This document shows positions 42,697 to 51,472 of a stretch of 64,000 bases of DNA, one piece after another; position 1 is the stretch's first letter, and each line of letters starts with the position of its first letter. This DNA is from Tateyamaria sp. ANG-S1 (lineage in GTDB: Bacteria; Pseudomonadota; Alphaproteobacteria; Rhodobacterales; Rhodobacteraceae). The translations under genes were made by a program, and so were the position numbers. A model generated the notes under the pieces. It was given only the letters and a program-made list of their open reading frames with translations. It was not told the origin of the DNA and made no database searches. The stretch covers positions 206,334-270,333 of the forward strand of contig NZ_JWLL01000003.1 of the NCBI RefSeq assembly GCF_000814025.1. Reading direction: 5' to 3'.

Positions 42697-44373
42697 TTAG
42701 TCGTCGCCCTTGAGCGCGGCGCCCAGGATATCGCCGAGCGATGCACCGGAGTCGGACGAACCGTACTGTTCCACGGCCTCTTTCTCTTCGGCGATCTCGC
42801 GCGCCTTGATCGACACACCCAGACGGCGGGTCTTGTTGTCGATGTTGGTGATGCGGACGTCCACCTTGTCACCGACCGAGAAACGCTCGGGGCGCTGTTC
42901 GGCACGGTCACGCGACAGATCGGAGCGGCGGATGAAGGATTTCATGCCTTCATATTCCACTTCGACACCGCCATCTTCGATGGCTGTCACTTCGACGGTC
43001 ACGATCGAGCCGCGCTTCACGCCGCCCACGGCTTCGGCAAACTTGTCGCCACCAACCGCCTTGATCGAGAGCGAGATGCGCTCTTTCTCAACGTCCACTT
43101 CGGACACAACCGCGTGGACCATGTCACCCTTCCGGTAGTCCTGAATGGCTTCCTCGCCACGCTGGTCCCATGACAGGTCGGACAGGTGAACCATGCCGTC
43201 GATGTCGCCTTCGAGGCCAACAAACAGACCGAATTCGGTGATGTTCTTGACTTCGCCTTCGACCTCTGTGCCCTCGGGATGCGTTTCTGCAAACACTTCC
43301 CACGGGTTGCGCATGGTCTGCTTGAGGCCCAGGGACACGCGGCGCTTGGCACCGTCGATTTCCAGAACCATGACCTCAACCTCTTGCGAGGTGGACACGA
43401 TTTTGCCGGGGTGCACGTTCTTCTTGGTCCAAGACATTTCGGACACGTGAACGAGACCCTCGACACCCGGCTCCAGTTCGACGAACGCACCGTAGTCGGT
43501 GATGTTCGTGACGCGGCCTGTGTGCGTGCTTTCCAGCGGGTACTTGGCGGCCACCAGATCCCAGGGATCTTCTTGCAGCTGCTTCATGCCCAGCGAAATG
43601 CGGTGGGTTTCCTTGTTGATCTTGATGACCTGCACCTTGATCGTCTCACCGATGGTGAGGATCTCGGACGGGTGGTTCACGCGGCGCCATGCCATGTCGG
43701 TGACGTGGAGCAGGCCGTCAACGCCGCCCAGGTCAACAAACGCACCGTATTCGGTGATGTTCTTGACGACACCGTCGACATTCTGACCTTCGGACAGGTT
43801 GCCGATCACCTCGGCGCGCTGTTCGGCGCGGGATTCTTCGAGGATCGCGCGACGCGACACAACGATGTTGCCACGACGGCGGTCCATCTTGAGGATCTGG
43901 AAGGGCTGCTTCAGACCCATCAGCGGGCCAGCGTCACGCACGGGGCGGACGTCAACTTGGCTACCGGGCAGGAAGGCCACGGCACCGCCGAGGTCGACGG
44001 TGAAACCACCCTTAACGCGGCCAAATATGGCGCCTTCGACGCGGGCGTCGTCGGCATATGCTTTTTCCAGGCGATCCCAGGCTTCTTCACGGCGGGCCAT
44101 CTCGCGCGAGATGACGGCTTCGCCACGGGCGTTCTCGGCCGCGCGCAGGTACACTTCGACCTCGTCTCCGACAGAGATTTCGGGCGCTTCACCGGGATTT
44201 GCGAATTCTTTGAGCTCGACGCGGCCTTCCATCTTGTAGCCTACGTCGATGATGGCTTGGCCTGCCTCGATGGCGAGGACCTTACCTTTGACAACTGACC
44301 CTTCTTCGGGTGTGTCCATTTCGAAGCTTTCTTGCAGGAGGGCTTCGAATTCCTCCATCATTTTATCAGCCAT
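42697..44373 (-). CDS. rpsA: 30S ribosomal protein bS1
   Basis: This 558-residue protein has six S1 RNA-binding repeats, most clearly NITEYGAFVDLGGVDGLLHVTDM, NITDYGAFVELEPGVEGLVHVSEM and NITEFGLFVGLEGDIDGMVHLSDL. The first two repeats dock on the ribosome and the rest bind mRNA and unfold leaders. The start MADKMMEEFEALLQESFEMD is standard. The gene is separated from ihfB by its own terminator. Confidence 0.97.
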   Translation of the reverse strand: MADKMMEEFEALLQESFEMDTPEEGSVVKGKVLAIEAGQAIIDVGYKMEGRVELKEFANPGEAPEISVGDEVEVYLRAAENARGEAVISREMARREEAWDRLEKAYADDARVEGAIFGRVKGGFTVDLGGAVAFLPGSQVDVRPVRDAGPLMGLKQPFQILKMDRRRGNIVVSRRAILEESRAEQRAEVIGNLSEGQNVDGVVKNITEYGAFVDLGGVDGLLHVTDMAWRRVNHPSEILTIGETIKVQVIKINKETHRISLGMKQLQEDPWDLVAAKYPLESTHTGRVTNITDYGAFVELEPGVEGLVHVSEMSWTKKNVHPGKIVSTSQEVEVMVLEIDGAKRRVSLGLKQTMRNPWEVFAETHPEGTEVEGEVKNITEFGLFVGLEGDIDGMVHLSDLSWDQRGEEAIQDYRKGDMVHAVVSEVDVEKERISLSIKAVGGDKFAEAVGGVKRGSIVTVEVTAIEDGGVEVEYEGMKSFIRRSDLSRDRAEQRPERFSVGDKVDVRITNIDNKTRRLGVSIKAREIAEEKEAVEQYGSSDSGASLGDILGAALKGDD

Positions 44374-44790
44374 GTGGCGTCGGTTTCCTAACTATGTTCA
44401 GTTTTTCGGGCCGAGCGGTTGTCTCCGCCGGTCTTGCTGGGTTTGAGCCTTTGGTCGCAGCGCCGTTTCCCAACACATCAAGGGTCACCGACCAGTCGGG
44501 ACCCTTCAATGGCCGTGAATCATCACGACGCAGCAACGCGCGCGGTATAGTCCAGCTTCACCAATGTCGCAAGCTGGGCGCCATCGCCTTAGTGAATGTG
44601 CAGGAACATTGAACCTTGGTTTTGATCGAAATTGTGACAGCAGAAGCCCTACGGATTGATTGACAATCCGGAAACATAGTCATTATGACTATACCTTAGA
44701 GTATAAGCCCCACAAGAAGTTCTACAAATAAACGCAAATTTTAAACATCTGCGATCTGGGGTTTTCATTTAGACTGTCTTGGGGAAGAAG
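44374..44790. other. Intergenic region between rpsA and a divergent hypothetical gene
   Basis: This 417-bp gap must hold the rpsA promoter and leader on the minus strand and the promoter of the plus-strand gene at 44791. I see no RNA gene. The plus-side part (44653-44705) is crowded with inverted repeats described separately; the rpsA side (44374-44600) shows no structure I can name. Confidence 0.5.
44653..44705 (+). promoter_or_regulatory. Promoter with three nested inverted repeats
   Basis: TTGACA (44660-44665), 17 bp, TTATGA (44683-44688) form a plausible sigma-70 promoter. GGATTG-ATTGA-CAATCC (44653-44669) covers the -35, ATAGTCA-TTA-TGACTAT (44676-44692) covers the -10, and TATAC-CTTAGA-GTATA (44690-44705) follows. 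At least one dimeric regulator is likely. Confidence 0.55.
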
Positions 44791-45408
44791 ATGGATCATT
44801 ACGACGCTGACTACGAAGCACGTGCTTCAGAACTGCACGTGAGCGATGCCGAGATTGTGCCCGCCAACCAGACCGTTGGTCGACTTAAAACCAGAGCACG
44901 CTCAAATAATGTTGTCGCCTTTCCAACGCGGATCGACGGCACTCTTAATTCCGGCACCCAACATCCCGAAACCGCTGACGGGGCCAGTACGCTCATAGAA
45001 AGCGGTGACCTCTGGGCGCGTGATGTGTTTCTTATCTGCGACGACGAATCGACTGCCCGGCCGACGATGAATGCGCTGGCAGACCGCATGAACTCCCTCA
45101 CGCAGCTGAACGACGTCGCATCGGCATTCCAACTGGCTGGGTGCTGCGACGGCGCCGACATCATGCTGGCGCTGGATCTCGACGCAATCCCGAATGTCGC
45201 GAACACTTTCATTCAGCTCTCCGAACTGCGGCAGACCAGCCGCGGGCTTGCCGTTTTGACCATGTCACAGTCGTTCTCGCGAACATGTGTTATGCACCGG
45301 GAAAACCCCGACTTTTCAGATGCGAGCGTACGACTGCCCGCGTCCGAGTATGAAATGTCTGTTGCGCTGCACTTTGCGGTTACGAACGCCTTCTTCCGCG
45401 CATCATAG
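44791..45408 (+). CDS. Hypothetical protein, possible degenerate receiver domain
   Basis: A 205-residue cytoplasmic protein read from the ATG at 44791 (MDHYDADYEARASEL). The first 75 residues look flexible. The rest (DVFLICDDESTARPTMNALADRM, ADIMLALDLDAIPNVANTFIQL, RGLAVLTMSQSF) has the alternating strand-helix order of a receiver-like fold with an early DD pair, but no convincing phosphoacceptor or KP loop, so this is tentative. No family is recognised. Its promoter is rich in inverted repeats, which suggests tight control. Confidence 0.6.
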   Translation: MDHYDADYEARASELHVSDAEIVPANQTVGRLKTRARSNNVVAFPTRIDGTLNSGTQHPETADGASTLIESGDLWARDVFLICDDESTARPTMNALADRMNSLTQLNDVASAFQLAGCCDGADIMLALDLDAIPNVANTFIQLSELRQTSRGLAVLTMSQSFSRTCVMHRENPDFSDASVRLPASEYEMSVALHFAVTNAFFRAS

Positions 45409-45453
45409 CGCAGATGCAACGCTGTGCATGAAATTTGACTACCAGACGTAAGC

Positions 45454-45465
45454 AAAAGCGCTTTT
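45454..45465. promoter_or_regulatory. AAAAGCGCTTTT palindrome upstream of the winged-helix gene
   Basis: A perfect 12-bp palindrome lies 46-57 bp before the GTG at 45511. It could be an operator; the motif is short and AT-flanked, so chance is possible. Confidence 0.3.
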
Positions 45466-45510
45466 CCGCCGAGCTTATGTTGTCAGAATGACTGAAAAAC
45501 AGTAGTAACA

Positions 45511-45873
45511 GTGAAAAGCGGTGCGCCAAAAGCACTGCAGGTTGGGTGTACCGTGGATACAAAACTGTTAGGGCAGATCGCACAACTTCGCGCTTTGCTC
45601 GAAGAGATGGAGAAAGACTTCGGCATGCACGAGCTGTCGCGCAACGAACGCGACATCGTCTTAGCTTTTTGTGCATGTATCAAGGACAGCAAGTCCGACG
45701 ATGGAATGTGTTCGACCGACGTCGTGCGCGCCAACCCGATCGTCAAGGAAATCTCACAACCGACTTTTCACAGAACTCTCAAACAATTGATCAAACGGGG
45801 ATTGATCGAACGATGCGAAGGGTTTCCCATGGGGCTTTACCGGCTCTCGGATCGCGCGTCAGGTCAGTTTTAA
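45511..45873 (+). CDS. Winged-helix (MarR-like) regulatory protein
   Basis: A 120-residue protein from GTG at 45511, with a coiled-coil N-terminus (LLGQIAQLRALLEEMEKDFG) and a winged helix (LSRNERDIVLAFCACIKD, then ISQPTFHRTLKQLIKRGLIERCEGFPMGLYRLS). An internal GTG at 45553 is an alternative start. It is most like small MarR-type DNA-binding proteins. Targets and ligand are unknown. A membrane protein gene follows 32 bp downstream. Confidence 0.65.
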   Translation: MKSGAPKALQVGCTVDTKLLGQIAQLRALLEEMEKDFGMHELSRNERDIVLAFCACIKDSKSDDGMCSTDVVRANPIVKEISQPTFHRTLKQLIKRGLIERCEGFPMGLYRLSDRASGQF

Positions 45874-45905
45874 GGAGCTGACGCCCAAACAAAAAAGCAT
45901 TTCGC

Positions 45906-46499
45906 TTGTCAAAATCCCTGAACACATCAGCTCGGCTGAACAGTGATGTATTTTTAAAGATTGGTTTGCACAGCGGCGCTATCATCGTCGCCTATTTCGT
46001 CACGTGGGAACTGATCATGGAGGGGCAGCGGCTGTTCATGCCGATGCTGCCCACCCTAGCAACGCTGTTCTATCTGCCCTTTGGCATCAAAGTTATCTCT
46101 GCCTTTTTCGAAGGATGGCGCTGTCTGATTTACTTAGCGCCCGGCATCGTCGTCGGAAACATCTTTTGGGTTGGGATGCCGTTCGACACTATTGTGACCT
46201 ACATCACCTGGTTGGCAAGTTACGGAACCGCGCCAGCAATCTTTGCAACGCTCGACTGGGCAACCCGCGAAGATCGCCGCAATGTAACGGCAGGCCGGGC
46301 CTGGCGCACAATGATTGCGGGCGGCGCTGCGGCGTCAGTCATGATCTCGGTGCTGGTCCACGTCATACGTCATCGCAATATCCCGCATGACGACTTCATC
46401 CTGAGCATGTTCAAGTACATGATCGGTGACATGCTGGGCCTGTTGCTTGTCCTCGCGCTTCTGATGGGACTGTTCCGGTACATGCGCACGACGCGCTAG
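45906..46499 (+). CDS. Hypothetical inner-membrane protein, MASE1-like
   Basis: A 197-residue protein read from TTG at 45906 with about five spans (IIVAYFVTWELIM, LATLFYLPFGIKVISAFF, LIYLAPGIVVGNIFWVGM, ASVMISVLVHVI, MLGLLLVLALLMGLF). YLPFGIKVISAFFEGWR resembles the start of MASE1-type sensory membrane domains, but no catalytic domain follows. The start codon is uncertain. It may form a unit with the winged-helix gene before it. Function unknown. Confidence 0.6.
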   Translation: MSKSLNTSARLNSDVFLKIGLHSGAIIVAYFVTWELIMEGQRLFMPMLPTLATLFYLPFGIKVISAFFEGWRCLIYLAPGIVVGNIFWVGMPFDTIVTYITWLASYGTAPAIFATLDWATREDRRNVTAGRAWRTMIAGGAAASVMISVLVHVIRHRNIPHDDFILSMFKYMIGDMLGLLLVLALLMGLFRYMRTTR

Positions 46500-46510
46500 C
46501 AGCCAAAGTA

Positions 46511-47107
46511 TCAGATTTCTTCGCCGAGTTCCTGAAGCTCTTTCAGCAGCTCCTGATAGATCCCGTTGCTGTCGCCGCCGCCAAAGACGGTGGCGCCGCC
46601 GGAATAGCTTTGGCCATAAGTGCGCGCCACGTTGATGGTCTGCACGAAAGCCGACAGAAGCTGATCCTTTTCAAGCGAGCTGAGCGGATGAATGAACACA
46701 CCCCAGAGCCGTCCTTGCGCCACGGCATAGCGCGCATCCAAGGCACTGTCGAAATTGGCCTGCATCAGCCGCATCAGTTCCGAAGTATCCAGGCCGTCGG
46801 CAGAGCGGATCGGCACCATCGCTCTCATACGGTCCGCAACCGGGTCCGCAATTACGATGATCGGGATGTCTTCGATGGTGAACTGAATCGCGTTTCCAGC
46901 AGGTTGCGCTGCGGGGTCAATCGCGCGGATGATTTCAGCCATCCGCAAAAGCGTCATAGGCGGCTCGAGCGGCGCCTCGGGCAATGCATCGGCCTCAGGC
47001 AGAACCTCGGCCTCTGAACCGTTGCCAGATGTCTGGGCGTGGACAGGGCCAAGAGCGGCCAGAGCGAAGAGAACGGATGCAACACATGTCGTACGGAAAA
47101 CAGCCAC
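46511..47107 (-). CDS. Exported YbjN domain protein
   Basis: A 198-residue protein with a signal peptide (MAVFRTTCVASVLFALAALGPVHA), a short acidic linker and a YbjN-like domain (FTIEDIPIIVIADPVADRMRAMVPI, LMRLMQANFDSALDARYAVAQGRLWGVFIHPL). YbjN domains resemble type III secretion chaperones in fold, but in exported versions the role is not known. It is monocistronic, convergent with the membrane protein gene. Confidence 0.75.
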   Translation of the reverse strand: MAVFRTTCVASVLFALAALGPVHAQTSGNGSEAEVLPEADALPEAPLEPPMTLLRMAEIIRAIDPAAQPAGNAIQFTIEDIPIIVIADPVADRMRAMVPIRSADGLDTSELMRLMQANFDSALDARYAVAQGRLWGVFIHPLSSLEKDQLLSAFVQTINVARTYGQSYSGGATVFGGGDSNGIYQELLKELQELGEEI

Positions 47108-47188
47108 GTCGGACGCCTTTCATCTTTGGATAGACAAAGGCTAGGCCAGCAATGGCTCAAATACCAAGCACCGTTTGGTGATCGATTG

Positions 47189-47215
47189 AAACAGGCGCGT
47201 CCAAAGACGCACCTG
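47189..47215 (-). terminator. metK terminator
   Basis: On the minus strand CAGGTGCGTC-TTTG-GACGCGCCTG (47215-47192) with one G-U pair is followed by TTTC, 10 bp after the metK stop. Confidence 0.7.
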
Positions 47216-47225
47216 CAACGGTGTG

Positions 47226-48407
47226 TCAGACGGCAGACTTCAATGCGTCCGCCAGGTCCGTGCGCTCCCAGCTGAACCCGCCGTCAGCATCGGGCGCGCG
47301 GCCAAAGTGGCCATAGGCTGCGGTGCGCTGATAGATTGGCTTGTTCAGGGCCAGATGCTCGCGAATGCCGCGGGGCGTCAGATCCATGGCCTCTGCCACG
47401 GCATTCTCGATCGCCGCGTCCTGAACCTGACCTGTGCCAAAGGTGTCGCAATAGATCGACAGCGGCTTTGACACACCAATGGCGTAGGACAACTGAATGG
47501 TGCACTTGTCCGCGAGCCCGGCAGCCACGACGTTTTTGGCCAGATAGCGAGCCGCATAGGCCGCCGACCGGTCCACCTTGGTCGGGTCTTTGCCTGAGAA
47601 CGCGCCGCCCCCGTGCGGGGCTGCGCCGCCATAAGTATCGACAATGATCTTGCGCCCGGTCAGACCGGCATCCCCGTCAGGTCCACCGATCACGAACTTG
47701 CCCGTCGGGTTCACGTGCCATTCCGTGTCGGCGGTCAGCCAGCCCTCCGGCAGAACCTCTTCGATGTAGGGGGCAACGATGGCGCGGATGTCTTCGCTGC
47801 TCAGCGTCTCGTCCAGATGTTGTGTCGACAGCACGAGCGAGCTGACACCCACCGGCTTGCCGTCGCGGTAGATCACCGAAAGCTGCGACTTGGCGTCAGG
47901 GCCAAGCGTGGGCTCTGTCCCATCTTTGCGCACTTCTGCCAGACGGCGCAGGATGGCATGCGCATAGTGAATGGGTGCAGGCATCAGTTCAGGCGTCTCG
48001 TTGGTCGCAAAACCAAACATGATGCCCTGATCCCCTGCCCCTTCATCCTTGTCCCCGGCTGCGTCAACGCCCTGCGCGATGTGGGCGGACTGTTCATGCA
48101 GCAGGTTCGTGATCTCGCAGGTGGCGTGGTGGAACTTGTCCTGCTCGTATCCGATGTCCTTGATGCAGGCGCGCGTGATCTCGTCGATCTTGCCCATGTA
48201 GTCCTGCAACTTGTCCTGATCGCTCAGGCCCACCTCACCGCCGATGACGACGCGATTTGTGGTGGCAAATGTCTCGCAGGCGACGCGGGCTTCGGGCTCT
48301 TCCGCGATCAACGCATCAAGCACCGCATCGGAGATGCGGTCGCAGACTTTATCCGGGTGGCCCTCGGAAACGGATTCCGAGGTGAAAGTGTAGTTCTTGC
48401 GGGACAT
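47226..48407 (-). CDS. metK: S-adenosylmethionine synthetase
   Basis: This 393-residue enzyme makes SAM from methionine and [25 protein letters not shown] holds the ATP-site His, [10 protein letters not shown] is the signature hexapeptide region, and [22 protein letters not shown] binds phosphate. The leader contains a SAM/SAH riboswitch whose pseudoknot covers the GGAG of the ribosome site, so translation is expected to fall when SAM is high. It lies downstream of lnt on the same strand. Confidence 0.97.
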   Translation of the reverse strand: MSRKNYTFTSESVSEGHPDKVCDRISDAVLDALIAEEPEARVACETFATTNRVVIGGEVGLSDQDKLQDYMGKIDEITRACIKDIGYEQDKFHHATCEITNLLHEQSAHIAQGVDAAGDKDEGAGDQGIMFGFATNETPELMPAPIHYAHAILRRLAEVRKDGTEPTLGPDAKSQLSVIYRDGKPVGVSSLVLSTQHLDETLSSEDIRAIVAPYIEEVLPEGWLTADTEWHVNPTGKFVIGGPDGDAGLTGRKIIVDTYGGAAPHGGGAFSGKDPTKVDRSAAYAARYLAKNVVAAGLADKCTIQLSYAIGVSKPLSIYCDTFGTGQVQDAAIENAVAEAMDLTPRGIREHLALNKPIYQRTAAYGHFGRAPDADGGFSWERTDLADALKSAV

Positions 48408-48408
48408 G

Positions 48409-48460
48409 AGCGCTCCATTAGGTTTATCCGCGCCACGTCAGGAAGCCGTTGTGGCGCGTC
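48409..48460 (-). ncRNA. SAM/SAH riboswitch in the metK leader
   Basis: The minus strand reads GCGCCAC-AACGGCTTCCTGAC-GTGGCGC (48457-48430), then GATAAACCTAATGGAGC before the ATG at 48407. The hairpin with loop AACGGCUUCCUG and a GGAGC able to pair with GCUUCC as a pseudoknot is the known SAM/SAH class of Rhodobacterales, found upstream of metK. The paired GGAG is the Shine-Dalgarno sequence. It fills the 62-bp spacer after lnt. Confidence 0.88.
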
Positions 48461-48469
48461 GGGAACCGC

Positions 48470-49987
48470 TTACGCTTCGGGCGCGGGGGCGTCAATGGCC
48501 TGCGCGCGGCGTGTCCGTGCGCGGTGCAACACGGCGCCGATCAGACCCAGCAAAACAAACAGAACCCACGGCAGATCTCCGGTCTGGCTGTAGAGTGTTG
48601 GTGCACCGGGGGCAGGCAGCTGTGCATCCACATATCCTGCCTCATTCAGGGCGAGTGCCGCAGTGATCCGCCCCTTTGGATCAATGACAGCCGAGATCCC
48701 GGTGTTGGCGGACCGGATCAGAGGCAGCCCCTGTTCAATGGCTCGCATCTGCGCCTGCGCAAGGTGTTGTTGCGGCCCTGAGCGCATCCCGAACCACGCA
48801 TCATTTGTCAGTTGCATCAGGAAATCAGGACGCTCGGACGTTGCCCCGACACCATGCGCAAAGACGGCCTCATAGCAGATGAGCGGCAAAGCAGAGCCAA
48901 GGGGCCCCATGTCCAGAAGAAGCGGTCCAGGCCCGGCTGTGTACCCGCCATCTACACGGTCCGCGAGCGACTGAATGCCCAGGCTGCGAAAGAGCCCGGG
49001 CAAGGGCATATACTCACCGAATGGCACCAGATGGTGCTTGTCATAGGTCTGTGCCACCTGCCCGGTCGCGTCCAGTACAACAAGGCTGTTGAAGTACCGG
49101 CCCGCCTCGCTGCGCTGGATGCCCAGTACAACGGGCGCGCCGCGGGCGGCATCCGCAATCACGTCAAAGGCCGGTTGCGCGTGCTCCAAGAGATAGGGCA
49201 GCGCCGTCTCCGGCCAGACGACGAGGTCCGGCACGGCACCGTCCGCAGTGTACTCGATCTGGCGGTCGATAAAGACCGGAATGCGTGCGGGATCCCACTT
49301 TTCATGCTGGGGCGCGTTGGGCTGCACCAGCCGCACCGTTTTATCCGTCAACGGGCTGTCGGACATCGGCAATGGGATCACATCCAACAGCATGGCAAGC
49401 GCGACAATAAGGGCAGCCTTGGCCCACTGCCGTGACATCGTCCACGCGAGGGCTGCCGCCCCCATGAGCAGCAGCATCGTCCCATGTGGACCACCCCACG
49501 CCAGCACCTGCCCTGCAAGCCCGCCCACAAGCGCCTGAGGCGGTGTGGCCCATGGAAAACCGGTCAGCACATAGGCGCGCAGCATCTCGGTGCCTGTCAG
49601 CGCAAGGGCCAGAACCCAAGCACGCGCCCCGGCCCATCGGGCAAAGGCGAGCGCGGCGCCCCAAAACAGACCAAGCCCAACGGACAAAAGCACAAGCGCG
49701 AAGGGCGCCATCCATCCCGTTGTCGCTGCATCGACCTGAAAGGGTTCGAGGATCCAGGTGAGGGTCGCCCCGAAGTATCCGGTGCCGAGAGCGACGCCCA
49801 GCAATCCGGCCGCGGCTGTTGAGCGCGCAATAGACAACAGGCCAAACGCAGCAATGAGTGGGATCAAAATGGCAATTGCGTTGTCGAATGGCGCATGTGC
49901 CAATGCGCCTGACGCGCCTGCCAGCACCGCCAACACGGCCTGTGCCCAAAGCGGACCCTGCGCGATCCGGGCACCCGGATGTCTCAT
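48470..49987 (-). CDS. lnt: Apolipoprotein N-acyltransferase
   Basis: This 505-residue inner-membrane enzyme adds the third acyl chain to lipoproteins. It has about six N-terminal spans, then a nitrilase-type domain with the catalytic Glu in VVWPETALPYL, Lys in YDKHHLVPFGEYMP and Cys in PLICYEAVF, and one more span near the C-terminus (WVLFVLLGLIGAVL). It overlaps the CBS-domain gene by 4 bp; corC-lnt is a conserved pair. Confidence 0.95.
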   Translation of the reverse strand: MRHPGARIAQGPLWAQAVLAVLAGASGALAHAPFDNAIAILIPLIAAFGLLSIARSTAAAGLLGVALGTGYFGATLTWILEPFQVDAATTGWMAPFALVLLSVGLGLFWGAALAFARWAGARAWVLALALTGTEMLRAYVLTGFPWATPPQALVGGLAGQVLAWGGPHGTMLLLMGAAALAWTMSRQWAKAALIVALAMLLDVIPLPMSDSPLTDKTVRLVQPNAPQHEKWDPARIPVFIDRQIEYTADGAVPDLVVWPETALPYLLEHAQPAFDVIADAARGAPVVLGIQRSEAGRYFNSLVVLDATGQVAQTYDKHHLVPFGEYMPLPGLFRSLGIQSLADRVDGGYTAGPGPLLLDMGPLGSALPLICYEAVFAHGVGATSERPDFLMQLTNDAWFGMRSGPQQHLAQAQMRAIEQGLPLIRSANTGISAVIDPKGRITAALALNEAGYVDAQLPAPGAPTLYSQTGDLPWVLFVLLGLIGAVLHRARTRRAQAIDAPAPEA

Positions 49988-50871
49988 TCTGCGGGTTCCG
50001 GCCCGCTCAACCGGACGCGCATCCGCTTGATGCGACGGGGGTCGGCGTCAATCACCTCAAATTGCGGGCCATCAGGGTGCAGGACGACCTCACCCCGCGC
50101 GGGCACGCGCCCGGCCAGCATGAAGACCAGCCCGCCAAGCGTGTCGATCTCTTCTTCATCCACATCGTCGTGGGTGGTCAGAGAGACACCGATCTCGGCC
50201 TCGAATTCCTTGAGCGGGGTCTTGGCGAGGGCGAGATAGCAGCCGGTCTTTTCACGAGTGAAAAGCACACCTTCGTCGACATCGTGCTCATCCTCGATCT
50301 CACCAATGACCTGTTCGATCAGGTCCTCGATGGTGACAAGGCCGTCAACACCGCCATATTCGTCAATCACCAGCGCCATGTGCCGACGTTCCGTCTGCAT
50401 CTTGGTCAGCAAAACACCGATGGTCATTGATGGCGGCACAAAGAGCAGCGGACGCAGGCGCGCGCGCAGGTCGTAGTTGGCCGCCCCACCGTTGAAACCG
50501 TGCTGCAGTGCCACGTCCTTGAGGTGGGCAAAGCCGATGGGCGTATCAAGCGTGCCCTCAAAGACAGGCAAGCGGGTATAGCCGCTGTCCTTGAACACCT
50601 GCACCAATTCGTCGAGCGACATAGTATCGGCCACGGCAGTGATGTCCGCCTTGGGTACAGCGACGTCCTCTACCCGCAACCGGCGCAGGTTGATCATGCC
50701 ATGAGACTGTGGGCGAACGGGCGGTGCGTCAGATGACGCCTCATCGCTGTCATTGGGGCTGAGCGCGCCAATCACGCGCGCGAGAAAACCACCGCTTTTC
50801 GAAGGTTCGGTCATGTCAGTGTCTGACTGCGCGCGCTGCGCCGCGTCAGACGATCCGTCGGTATCGCCCAT
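49984..50871 (-). CDS. CBS-domain hemolysin/CorC family protein
   Basis: A 295-residue soluble protein with a variable N-terminus, a CBS pair (VPKADITAVADTMSLDELVQVFKDSGYTRLPVFEG, then MQTERRHMALVIDEYGGVDGLVTIEDLIEQVIGEI) and a C-terminal CorC_HlyC domain ending in RRIKRMRVRL. CorC was linked to cobalt and magnesium efflux in Salmonella; this short form lacks the DUF21 membrane domain. It is placed between ybeY and lnt, the conserved envelope cluster. Confidence 0.9.
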   Translation of the reverse strand: MGDTDGSSDAAQRAQSDTDMTEPSKSGGFLARVIGALSPNDSDEASSDAPPVRPQSHGMINLRRLRVEDVAVPKADITAVADTMSLDELVQVFKDSGYTRLPVFEGTLDTPIGFAHLKDVALQHGFNGGAANYDLRARLRPLLFVPPSMTIGVLLTKMQTERRHMALVIDEYGGVDGLVTIEDLIEQVIGEIEDEHDVDEGVLFTREKTGCYLALAKTPLKEFEAEIGVSLTTHDDVDEEEIDTLGGLVFMLAGRVPARGEVVLHPDGPQFEVIDADPRRIKRMRVRLSGPEPAE

Positions 50872-50917
50872 TGGCTCCTATCCAAGTCACAATTGGGGCA
50901 AAGCCCCATAACAGCGC

Positions 50918-51412
50918 CTAATATGGGTCAGGCAGGCCCAGTTTGCCAAGTATTTCGATTTCCAACGCCTCCATCCGCGTGGCGTCAGGGTCACGAATAT
51001 GGTCATAGCCCAGCAAGTGTAACGTTCCGTGAACAAGCAAATGGGTCACATGTGCCTCAAACGGCTTGCCCTGATCGACCGCTTCCCGCGCGCATGTATC
51101 GTAAGCGATGGCAATGTCGCCAAGACTGATTGTGCCATCCGGTCCGGGTTGCGGCGCGTCCGGTGGGTGCCCGGCATCTTCGGGCGACAAATCCTCTTCG
51201 GGCCAGCTTAACACGTTGGTCGGCATTGGTTTGTCACGGAAGTCCGCATTGAGCACCGCGATCCGTGCATCATCGCAGGCAAGCAGCGACACAGATGCGG
51301 CAGGAATGCCGCGATCTTCCAATGTGGCAGCAATGGTACGGTGGGCCAGCGTGTCGAGACCGGCCTCTTGCCAGCGCGCATCTTCGATCAGGATGTCTAT
51401 GTCGTGTTGCAG
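50918..51412 (-). CDS. ybeY: Endoribonuclease YbeY, non-canonical start
   Basis: This metal-dependent RNase matures 16S rRNA and acts in ribosome quality control. The zinc motif [11 protein letters not shown] is near the C-terminus. The first conventional start in frame, TTG at 51322, would drop about 30 residues that clearly belong to the family ([19 protein letters not shown]). The frame is open to a stop just upstream and offers only CTG at 51412 (giving 164 residues, a normal length) or ATA at 51400. I take CTG; no good ribosome site is visible. Confidence 0.8.
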   Translation of the reverse strand: MQHDIDILIEDARWQEAGLDTLAHRTIAATLEDRGIPAASVSLLACDDARIAVLNADFRDKPMPTNVLSWPEEDLSPEDAGHPPDAPQPGPDGTISLGDIAIAYDTCAREAVDQGKPFEAHVTHLLVHGTLHLLGYDHIRDPDATRMEALEIEILGKLGLPDPY

Positions 51413-51423
51413 GCGTCACAAAC

Positions 51424-51471
51424 CGGGGGCCAGCCCCCGGACCCCCGGGATTTTTTTGAAACAGGGAAGAG
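51424..51471 (+). repeat. Roseobacter-type intergenic repeat, copy 3 (degenerate)
   Basis: GGGGGC-CA-GCCCCC, then GGACCCCCGGGATTTTTTT and CAGGGAAGA, follow the same plan as copies at 28464 and 32246. It fills the gap between phoH and ybeY. The T run is on the plus strand, opposite to both genes. Confidence 0.55.
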
Positions 51472-51472
51472 A

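Noticed and set aside
43186..44298. 370-codon plus-strand frame opposite rpsA
   Set aside because: It is the antisense of the repeated S1 domains, so its apparent internal repeats are inherited from rpsA.
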